DNA of 64,000 nt, from contig OY759215.1 in the NCBI GenBank assembly GCA_963662175.1, positions 6,809,079-6,873,078 of the forward strand, given 5' to 3'. The first letter of the stretch is position 1, and each line of letters opens with the position of its first letter. Below the pieces are notes generated by a model. That model was given only the letters and a program-made list of their open reading frames with translations. It had not been told where the DNA came from and ran no database searches. The position numbers were made by a program, and so were the translations under genes. Shown here one piece after another: positions 40,848 through 52,800 of this stretch. Origin of the DNA: Aradus depressus. Lineage: Eukaryota > Arthropoda > Insecta > Hemiptera > Aradidae.

Positions 40848-43800
40848 TAAAGTTGTAACGAATAAGAAACTAAACAAAAAGATACAGTGATATTAAAATA
40901 ATAAATACAGACATGCTCTTTAATAGAAATAGTGCAAACAACTAGCAAACAAAAACAATTCAAAATTATATAAAACAAAATATGACCTTTGAAAAAGGAA
41001 ATATACTTATATATCTTATAAGCAATGAATTAAATTATATTTTCTTGATTTTAAGCCAGCCTATAGTAAAAAATAAAAATAAATTGTTGATTTTTTTGAA
41101 CCCCTACATTATTAAAAAAGTGCACAATTGGTTCTCAATCGAATTTTGGTCTATTAGTGTAATATTTGTTGAGAAATGATTGCCTGGGGGTACACAAAGA
41201 GGGACAATGGAGCAAAAAGTGTACGAGGTCGTCCTTTTCGTCTAAGGTACAGAGCCTGCAGGCACTTTAAGAACAAAACTCATATCTAAATCATCCAAGT
41301 AGAAGATACATTAATAGGACTTACGTTGACGTGACTTGGACAGGAGAGGACGAACATAATACAATTGACAACATCATCAGGAGTGAGAGAGGGAATGTCT
41401 GTTGGGTAGTCCGCTGTCATTTCCGTTCGAGTAAATCCTGGGCTTATGCTCTGTAATTCAATTAAAAAAACAAAAAAAAAACCCATTAATGCATTTCCTA
41501 AGTTTATTTTCTTTTTATTACAAAATAATACAACTAATGTTAACATATAAACGTGTTAACGAATCAATTATACAAATGAATGCCGCCAGGTAGTATGGTG
41601 ACCTCAGTCTTGTCCATATCCTATACTTTCCTACAACATTGTTTGTACTTCCCCTAACACATATATAATGAGGAATAAAGGAACAAATTAATTTTAATAT
41701 AATACATTTTAGGAAGGATTGACCAACGTTGCAATAAGAAGGGGGAGAGATCAGGTGTAGTTGATAAACGGACCTGAAGAAGGCACACTCAGTGCCGAAA
41801 GCTTGGCAGAAATCCGAGTTCTTTTCTTATCCACCATAAGCCTGATCTCTCCCCTTTCCTTTTAAATACATTGGTATGAAAGTACCAGTCACTCTACATA
41901 GCGTTTTTGTCTATTGAGCTCAAGATCGCGGGTTCGAAACCCGGCCAAGGCCTTTAGGTTTTTTATCGGGGATGCGTACTCCGTCCTTCAGGAGAGACAT
42001 TAAAAGTGATGGTCCGGAGCCTATACCATGTCAAATATTCGTTAAAGAACCCTATCCTAGGTAACTAGATATGAGTAGCTCTGGCATGTCACAATAACTG
42101 ACTATATTTCATTTATAAGATGATAATTATCAACGCGCTCTTTTATTGCTCCGGTGGGCAGTTTTCGCGTAAATCAAGCCAAAAATTAGTTTCAAAACGA
42201 CATTTTAAGACAGTTCTCAGCATATATCTCGATAAACAGAACTAACATAAAAAAACATATTTTATATTAAACATGCATTTTGAGTACTCTACAACTTTAA
42301 TTCAAATGATTTTTGATTAGTTCATAAATATAAGCGGTATCTTGTCAAATACAATATAAAGTAACATATTTTATAAATACCTTTTATACAGTTGTGAAAG
42401 AGGCCGCCGGTAGCTCAGTGGTATGTGTGCTTGCTTACTGAGCTCAAGATTGCAGGTTCGAAACTCGGCCGAGGCCCTTACGTTTTTATTTGGAAGGTGA
42501 AAAACCTCGAGGACGCCTTGATGGCCTTGTAGTTAAAGCCCGGGCATGAGTCACAACAACTAACTATAGTTGTAAAATATCAAATTTGCATATCGAATCG
42601 TCTAGAATGTTCTCGATTATAGAATCTATGAAAGTCTAAGTATCGTATATAAAGACCCAGATCGATGTCATAAATTCGCTCTAAATTCAGTTTGTGAATC
42701 CAATTTGCCCTCCTTGCTCGGTGCCAGGTGCCTCTATTTACTTTTAGGTAAATATAATATAATGTATACCTGTCCTTGCGTCTCATTCCTCGATTTCTCT
42801 TCCATTACATATTTTCACTAACCCTATATATATATCAGAACTACGCTCTATTATCAATTGACGGGGTTAGAATCAAAGTGTTCTAAGTGACATTTTTAAA
42901 ACTTTGAAGAAACTGTGCATTAAGTTCTTAACTGATTTAAAAAATCTATAATTTATCGAAACCGGAAATATTTTGTCTGCTTTTATGGTGAAAGTTGCTG
43001 TTCGCAAACCATACAATTGAATAAAAATCTTAATTTCAAGGTCACTATTGATATGTTTAAGTTACTTGTTCGTCACCAAAATGGAATAAGTGATTTGCCA
43101 CTAGATCTCAGCACTGGCTAGGATTTCACTTATACAACTTTTATCCTGAACAGAACTATCATGTTTGTACCCCATTATGCACTTGACGAAACATTTTCAA
43201 AAATGTCACTTGGATCTACAATTGACGGGGTAATTCTCACGTATTTATTTAGGATCATTTGTAGTGTTAATGAAAATGTGTAGTAAAAGTGATCATCAAT
43301 TTATATATATTTAATATTTTAAATTAGTTATTGTAACTCATGGTCATATCGCCCACTACCAGAGTGCTCTTTCTTCACTCTGGTGGACATGAGCATAACT
43401 CTACTGTGGGAGTCCTAAATTTTGCCAAACCTAAATTTTTTGTACACCTAGTGCAAGTGTCTTTAACGAGTACCTGACATCGTACAGGCTCGGGATCACG
43501 TCCAATCTCAAGAACGGCATGCTCAAGGTTTTTCACCTCCCAGTTAAAAAACCTAAGGGCTTCGGCCGGGTTTCGAACCCACGATCCTAAGCTCATTTAA
43601 GTTGATATAATACTTACAGTAAGATGATATATAATACTTACAGTTACTCTTATTTTTGTTTTTTCCACAGCCAGTTCTGTTTTCAGCGACTGTGTTAGTA
43701 CCGTGACGCCATGTTTAGTAGCAGCGTAAGGACCATACCCTGCCATCGTTATTATTGTATGTCCTGTAGTGCTAAACAGAATAAAGTAATAATAAAAGTT

Positions 43801-46800
43801 TTAGTTTAATTTTGTAACGTAGGGATATATCGATACAAGTAAAGTATCGATACTTGTATCCGATACCAAGTACTTTTGGTATCGATGTGTTTCTTTTGAT
43901 ACCAAATAGGTATCGAATAGATATTACTTGTTTCGATTCAAAGTACTCGTTTCAAATTTCAACAATTAAAAAAAATTATATAAATTTTTCAATTCGTCAA
44001 AATCGTTCACTGTTTAATTTCTTACAATTTTCTTTTATTTGTTGTTGCAGTAAAATACTGAACTCAAATTCCGGTCCACGGACAATTGATACTCGTATAT
44101 ATCGATAGTGATAACCTCATGTGTGATCTGCATGATGCGTCCTTATTTCTTACCTTATTTACATTAAATGGTTTATCGTTTATGAAGGTATACGTTTGTT
44201 TAATTTTGAACAGAACCGTGAACATGATTACGATTTCATTATTTTATTTTATTTTTACATTCCATTTTGTCAATTACATATTATAATGCCGCGTCCCACG
44301 GCGAAAGTGTGCATCAATTTCACTAAGAACGTTTCTGAGCGACTTGCAAAAAGTGTTTTAAAATAGTGAAATATTGTCGAAATACGAATAGTCTCCAGTA
44401 GTTTTATATCCTTAGTAAAAATAAATTGTATGTTTATTTTATAAGTTTTTTTTTATTACATTCAGTATGTTTTTAATAATATAATTTTATCTTATTAGAT
44501 TTGATTTATTTGTTTCTTATGCCCACTACAATATCTCATTTACCTATATCTTTCAAATTGTATTGTGTTTTTTATTATTATTATATAGGTATATATAACT
44601 ATATTATACATGGTTTAAAATTAATTATAACGAAGTACTCGATGCAATACGATTTTTATTTAAATTTATATACGAGTAGGTATCGATACTTTTTATTCGA
44701 TACTTGAGCAGTATCGAAGGTTTTATTCGAAACTACTCATGAGTAAAAGTATCGATACTTTGTGGTATCGATAGAACCCTAGGCATACGTCAATAAATGA
44801 ATAGTCGTTGACTCATCGGCAATGTACTTCCCCCAGTGTACTCGAATTATTTATAATGAACTAAATGTTTGCTGTCTCTCTAAACTCTCCTTCTACTTGT
44901 CCTGATTAGCCTTGAAATCATTATGTGTCTTGCTCTGGGAGGTTCATTTATAAGATGTTATGTTGTATCATATTGTGATATATCGCATATCACAGAACGA
45001 TGGATAATTATAGTTATGAGAGCAACCACGAGAAGCGCACTAGTGGAGAATACATAAAGTGGAGGGGATGGAAATTCAAGGGTTCCTCGCGGAAGTGCGG
45101 TATAAGTTGTCCTAATTGAGCTGTCGGGGCAGACAGACAGAGGTAGTCGGTCTTCAGTTACTAGAGGAGGTAGTCGGTCCTCGTTCAGCTACGAGAAAGG
45201 AGTCAGAGTTGAGCTATTGAGGGAGAAGACATTCCTGGCTGAGCTGTGGGAAGAAGGAGACTCCTGTTTGACCGGACGTAGGAGACCGAAGACTCTAATT
45301 TTGCTGCTAGAGGGAAATCATCCCTGCTGCCTACTTCAAAGGGACTGGAAGTTCCTCAATCGTCGTGAATTCTGGAGGAGAGGCCACAGGCTTGAGTGTG
45401 GTTAGAAAAAGAAGACTTACAAGGTAACGGAATCATTTATTTTACATTTCTCCGACATCGAGACGAATGGCTGGATGATCATCAATAGACACCTTCATGT
45501 TGCGGGAGTTACCAGAACATTTAAGTCTATATAATTTATTTCATGTTTTATAGATATTTTATTCTAGATGTGCGATCATGGAGGGACACCTCACTAATAT
45601 ATGTCAATAATTTTGTTAATAAATGTATGTTGTCTTATAAATTGTTCTCTAAATTCTCTATAGCCTAGTTCACCTTCTGAGTACGCATGTTAACCCCAAA
45701 AGTAAAATCATTTTCATAGTAATTAATAAAAGTTTAAAGCCCCCAAGCAAAGGTCACTTCAATATATATAATCATTCAATCAAAAGTTATGTTCACACAC
45801 ACATATTAACATTGAAAATGTTATATAGCGAGATCCACTACAAAAAAACAACAGCTTCCACGACAACTCAGTGTCTGTGTTTAGTTATCATAATACTATT
45901 TTGGGTGTAACATATTCCTATAATTCTACTGATTGCAACAAAATGAAAATGTACCAATTAATAAATTTTATATTCATCAAGTGTTTGTATTTATTACGTT
46001 GTTGCTGTTTGGAAACTGAATACATTCGTGTATGTTGAAACTGATTAGATCGTTACAGGAATACACAATGAATAAATCTCTACCAAGAAAGTACGGTCGC
46101 CCAAGAAGGGGAGAGCAGAACAGCTGCCTAGGGCGGCGAAAATAAATAAATATTTTATACTTCTAAGGTGCTCGGATCGAGGACTGTGTCCCGAGACGCC
46201 AAAATAGCAAGTTATAAAACAATTCTGAGACTGGTCGTCACATATGTGAGTGAAACCTGGGTCCTGACTAGGAGGGAGGCCCAGTTTCTACAAGGACCGT
46301 AACGCCGCGGAAAGTAAAGCAAAGTAAGTAATTATTTCTAATAAAAATACCTTTTTTGATAATATTGAGAACTATTTTTAAAAACATTTCCCCTATACCA
46401 TCCACATTTTGATCTATTCTGTACAAAGAACTTTCTGAGTTTGCTTAGGGCGGCAGAAAGGACGGGTCCACTCTGATTATGACATATTATTTACATTACT
46501 TCTCGTCATTTCGATATTTCATAACTCATTGGTCAGTTCGTAAACTCTTGTTCTCCGAGAAAAAAGAAAAATAATTCATCGGAAGAAATTCGATCAGTGA
46601 ACTGTATTCCGAGCTCCATTCATTACGTTGAACGATTAATTAATTTATCATTCGATAGGAGATCCTTATAAATGAAAAACTGTTTGTTAAATAAATAAAA
46701 CAAACTTATTTTTGAAATATTGTCTATTCCACTAAAGATATATATACATATATAACTACCGGTTTCGGCTTTATACCATCGTCAGGTCTAGTTATGAACT

Positions 46801-49800
46801 AAGTCAGTTTGCAGAGAGCGACCCTTCAAATACATCTCAGGTCAAAGGGTGCTATTAAAACTTGGGAGTCCCCCGGCTGTACCGTTAGCTAACTCATGAA
46901 ATATTTCTTAACAAAACCTAGTTCTAAATTTACATAAAACAATATCACTAGACTAATACGGGGAAAATAACAAATAAATAAGAACAAATACAAGTAAATA
47001 ATAAAAATAGAAATAAAATTAATAATAATGTTAAGATTTAGATAACTTGAAACATATATGTGGAACCAAATATTAATAACAGATAATACAAACATATATG
47101 TGGAAACAGAACTGGTTTAGGGTGTTAACAAATGGGAATAGTTGAAATAAATTTGGTCATTCATACAAATGTTCCTTTTGTTAGCTTTATTTATTTCTAA
47201 TTGCTCTAATCTATTAAGTAGCCTGCTTTTTGGGCAATAATGCATCAAATATCTCCATTATTGCCTGTATGTATGTATGTATATGTTTGTATTATCTGTT
47301 ATTAATATTTGGTTCCACATATATGTTTCAAGTTATCTAAATCTTAATATTATTATTAATTTTATTTCTATTTTTATTATTTACTTGTATTTGTACTTAT
47401 TTATTTGTTATTTTTCCACGTATTAGTCTAGTGACATTGTTTTATGTAAATTTAGAACTAGGTTTTGTTAAGAAATATTTCATGAGTTAGCTAACGGTAT
47501 AGCCGGGAGACTCCCAAGTTTTAATAGCACCCTTTGACCTGAGATGTATTTGAAGGGTCGCTCTCTGCAAACTGACTTAGTTCATAACTAGACCTGACGA
47601 TGGTATAAAGCCGAAACCGGTAGTTATATATGTATATATATCTTTAGTGGAATAGACAATATTTCAAAAATAAGTTTGTTTTATTTATTTATTACAAGTT
47701 TCCACAATATGTCCGCGTTTCTCAACTTAGAAGTTGTTTGTTAAATGGCGGAAGGAATTACATAGACGTAAAATACCTAATTACATAGGTATTTTACATG
47801 TTTGCAGTTATTGTTGCCATGTTTGGTTCCATCTTGTGTGTAAATACGACACCACTGTAAGTTAGTGAATGTAGATATGTCGTTATTTTCACTTCCTCAG
47901 ATATACGAAATATAGAGGGAAGAGAGGGGAGGGGGTTCAACTCAAAAACCCTAATAACTGCCATCAACACAAAATGTTTTATGGGGACTCTGAAGTCCCT
48001 GACATCGATGGATTTTCAGACAAATCGAATATCGAAAAGGAAGTGCCGGTGACAAATGGCAGTCTACTTCCCCGTACAACCGTTTTTATTGACAAACGTT
48101 ATCCGAACCGTAGCACTTTGTAGCATCTAACCACTGATAAAGCGAACACCCCTTTTCTTTAAAAAAAAAAATATATATATATCTTTGGGGGTTGGTATCG
48201 AGTCTACCACAATGAGAACTCTTATACTAGGTCCATTTTTATGGCACCTTAACCACAGTTATGCATTTGGGGTGGGGAGAAATGGGTAAACATTTGCCGC
48301 TCCTCCCTCCCTTCTATATTGAACAAAACGTAAGTATCTCGGGTGCTTGGGCACAAGGGCTTAAGTCAGCAAATCTGAATTTTGGGAGGAGAATTTCTGA
48401 AGGTTTGAAAAATTCCTGCAAATCAGATAAAACACACATAATATTTCAATAAAAGTATTAAATATAAACAAAGTAAAATATTCCAACATTGAGTTACATT
48501 TGGTAAAAATATGTAAATGTACTTAAGTCCTTTGGATCACAAGACTTATGCTGACTTAAGCCCTTTTGCCCAAACAGCAGAGAAATAATACCAAAATTTG
48601 TAAAGAAATCATATTAAGTAGATTAATTAACTATAATGTTTAATTATATATTTTCTTAGCGGCGCCGGTAGATCAGTAGTATGCGTGCTTGTCTTCTCAG
48701 CTCAAGAATGTGGGTTCGAAACTCGAACGAGGCCCTTTGTTTATTTTATCTGCGAAGTTTTAGTTTATTTTATCTGGGAGTTATAATAAACTTAAGCGCG
48801 CCGTCCTTCGGATGGGACGTTAAGCGATGGTACCGAGCCGGTACGATGTCAGGTACTCGTTAAAGACCCCTGCCCTAGGTGAATAAAATTTTAGGGTAAG
48901 TAAAATTTAGGACTCTCACAGTAAAGTCGAGCTCATGTCCACCAGAGTGACGAAAGAGCGCTCTGGTAGTAGGCGATATGACCTCTTAGTTAAAGCCCGG
49001 GCATGAGTCATAAAACCTAACCTATACTTTCTTATTGAGCCCTCTCGCGCTACACCGGTCTTCAAAGTATACTGGTGAAGTCTGCCTGTTTACGTGTTGC
49101 ATCCTTATAAGTCCGGCAGTGGGGGACAAAAAGTATTTTAAGATCCGGGGCCTTTCATTTTGGGGCCCCTTAATTGTTTAAAGTTATTTTTTTTCTATTT
49201 CAAAAATTCCAAAAATTTTATATTTTTTGCCAAAATATATATGATAAAACAGTAAAAAAAAAGAATAAAAAAAAATGAAGAAAGTTTGTTAAAAACTTCA
49301 AAAATATAACTTTTATTCAAAGTTACATATAAATTAAATAGTGTTTTCTAGTGTTCACTGTTTTCCTTTCATTGGACAAAATGAGCAAGTTATCAACTCA
49401 CCCACCGATTGTTTACTATTTCAAATAAACAAACAAACTGGCCAGTCATTGGCTATATTGCTCCCTCCAATCAGGAGAGTGTGTATACATGAATATATTA
49501 ATAGACCCACCAGACCAATTAGCCAAAACAGATCACAATCTATTTTACAATAAGATTCCTGGATGACCTCCCTCACTCTTCCACAGCGTTACCAGATTTC
49601 ATTTTTTCCTGGTTTTAACCAGGAATCTTTTTCATTGCTCTCAGTATAGAATAGGATACAAAACGGAGATGGAGGATTCCAATTCAATTTGATTTAAACC
49701 CAAATAGCTCCCTCCCTAAGCCCGGTTATAGTTACTAACCTAACCAAACTGCTTAAAGTTACTAACCGGACTATCTGTCAGTCTTACATTTAGGATATTT

Positions 49801-52800
49801 ACCTGTTAACGTTGATGATATGTCCTACGCCCTCATTTGTCCTCATTCTTGAAGCTGCTTCTCTTGTACAACTTATCAGACCTAATACGTTCGTGTCGAA
49901 CATATTCCCCAGTTCTTCATTGTCTCCATCTGAACAGATAATAATAATTGTAGTTAGTTTATAAAAAATAATAATAAAATTGTCTTTTTGGTTCGTTAAA
50001 AACTGTACACTTCTCCGACCTCTCTGGACCTATGACTTACAAATATATGGTACAGCCAAGACTTCGAACATCAAAAGAATACAGGTATTTCAATCCAAGC
50101 CTCTCTGACTGATCACGCAATGCCCAGCATACGTTAGCAACAAGACTTTACACCGCGACTTGAACATCACACCCATAGACACAACCATTAAACATTTATA
50201 ACAACGTTTCTACACCAACATTTACTTACACACCAATCCGGAAGTTCGCAAAATCTTAAGTACTTTACCCCACAATCCCCCAAGAAGATTAAAGATAGTT
50301 TGGCATAGAGATCTCCTGGTATGAAGTGATGTCATGAGGGTTCACCGCTGGCTGTTTTTCCTCTCTCAAGCCTTTCATGTCATATTTATTTTTATTATTT
50401 TTGTATAGTACATGTCAGCCCAGCCGCTGGTTGTGCATTTTTTGCAAAGTTGTGGCTTAAGATAAATAAATACAAAAAAATTAAAATATGTACATAAATC
50501 TAATAATAGTTAATTACCTCGTACTTTGCAAAGAAGAAATAAATTATAATAATAATGAAGTTTTTTTTTTTTTTTGCCTCGGCAGACACCACACTGGCCA
50601 TCTTATGTGTTATTATTTAGTTATTTTTACGACATCCATGGCACCGGGAGGGAGTTCTATCTACGAAATAAAACACACTCCCGGACGGGATTCGAACCCG
50701 CAAACCATGGTGAGACCATGCGACTAAAGCCCTACGGCCTAGCCCGCACGGCCACCATGGCTCCCCATAATGAAGTTAGTTTAATGTTTGTTTTACTTCT
50801 TCAGCCATACGGAGTATAGAGGAAGTTATGTAATCGATCAGAAATTCAATGTCGATAAAGTTCTGTCTGTCTGTATATATGTGAACACAATAACTTCCGA
50901 TAGACTAAACCTAACGATTTTCAGGCAAATTGACCAAAAGAAGGGGGGGGGGGGAGAGCTTCATACAAAAACACAACTAACTGACGTTCTAATGAATATA
51001 ATATATTACAAAATTTTCTATGTAAATTTAAAACCTCATTAAGGACCTATTAATTTTCAGCGGAATCGGCCGAAGTGGAGGGGGGATCAGAAGTGAGGCT
51101 CAACTCAAAAAACCCAATAACTGATGATGTAATTAATGTATCAACACTATAATATTAGGATTCAGAAATTCAGAAGCCTCTACGTAAGGCCTGGGGCACA
51201 CTCAATTTTCAGTTGAGCAACTAACTGTTTGATTGCATATTTGTGTCATATGAAGTGCTATGGACCTGCTCACACATGCAACTACAACTGATTAACCAGT
51301 TGCAGCAACTAAACAGTTTGAGGTCTAGCTCAAACTTTTTAGTTGCATCTAGTTGTGCAATCGCCTTGTGACACATTGGATTGAATGGTGGTGAACTCAC
51401 TTGCAGTCAAACAGTTGCAGGTTCTGCATGTGTAGTTCTAGATTCACAACATTTGCAAATATTCCTACCACAAAATAGAAGGTGAGTTAACTTTTAAAAT
51501 ATTTTAATTATTATTTTATAATTATTAGTGTAACTGAAAGCCGTTTTCCGGAGTAAAACTTCTCCTCCATCTCATGTCCCGTCGAATAATGCCAGGACGA
51601 ATGAGCTCAAGAAGCTCGTCAAAAGTTTTCAAGCTCGTTCGGTAGTATTTAAAAAATTTCACTGGGTAACTTGTTAAATGTGCGTACAATTTATGGAATT
51701 GCCCCTTCTCGGTACGCTTTGTCGTCAACGGATGAAGCCAAAAACGCCTTTTGCATTTTTTCCTTCTTATCTCAAGGGCACACAACGCAGTCAACTCTCT
51801 CAAGTCCATCTCGCAACTACTAATTCCATCCCCATGTGTGCCCATACGTAGCAACTAAACTCTTTAGTTGCAGTAGTGTGCCCAAAACCATGCAACTGCG
51901 GCTAAGCAGTTGCTCAACTGAAAATTGCAAGTGTGCCCCAGGCCTTAGTCAAGTTTTATTTTTAGGCGGTCGACTGGTTTTGGAGGGAGAGCGAAAACGT
52001 AATTGATTAATTCGTTCCAGTGATGAACCGCCGATTTTTTAAATTGAATCCCATATTTCTAGATGGTCGACTCCAAACAGGGTTCAATATTGCACTGGTC
52101 AACAAGGTTATAAAATATTCCAAGTAATTGAAAAACTAATAATCTTCAAAAATTCTTGAATTAAATTCCACAGTTTCCTGGAATGAAACTCTCTGTTATT
52201 TTCTTCTGCCAATAGGAAATGGGCAGTTAATGTTATCAGTTTTTTTTTTTTTTTTTTTTTTACCCCTCTGAGGAACTCGAATTGTTTTTCCTAATGGAGT
52301 ATGTATGTATGTAATGTAATATTCTTTGTTCATTTGATTCATCGTAATTTCCCGAGTGACATAGGCTATGTACATTTCGAAAAAAAGTGGCGGCCAGCCA
52401 TTTTGTCAAACTTTTTTTCTTTTTTTTTAAGTAAGTAATAATTCTTTATTTTGAATATTTACAATCGGTATAAATCATAAGTAAATTTAATGAATGATAC
52501 ATTATAAAAAAAATGATATAAAAATAAAAAAGAATAATAAATAAAATTTAAAAAATATATATATATAAAGGATAATAATAAAAGAAAATAAAGAAATAAA
52601 TTAAAAATGTATACATGGAAAGGATATGGTTTTGTACAAAATAATCGTTGAAAAGGTTTCTATATAATAAAATAATAATGGTCTATGTGCAAATCTATAT
52701 TAATAAAGCTGAAACGGGGTTTGTTTGTATGTTTGTTCCAGCATCACGCCCAAACGGCTGGACGGATCTTCTTGAAACTTCACATGTAGCATTCTTTTGA

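Noticed and set aside
45020..45420. Exon-like block ending with a donor-like gtaacg
   Set aside because: No recognisable protein, no acceptor assigned. A retroelement leader or LTR piece is at least as likely.
46889..47095. A 68-codon frame rich in Ile, Phe and Tyr resembling a membrane peptide
   Set aside because: It is AT-rich palindrome-arm sequence of the F element, and the mirrored arm lacks a conserved counterpart.
50788..51042. 84-codon frame on plus strand
   Set aside because: It lies in a minus-strand R1 copy and reflects repeat sequence only.
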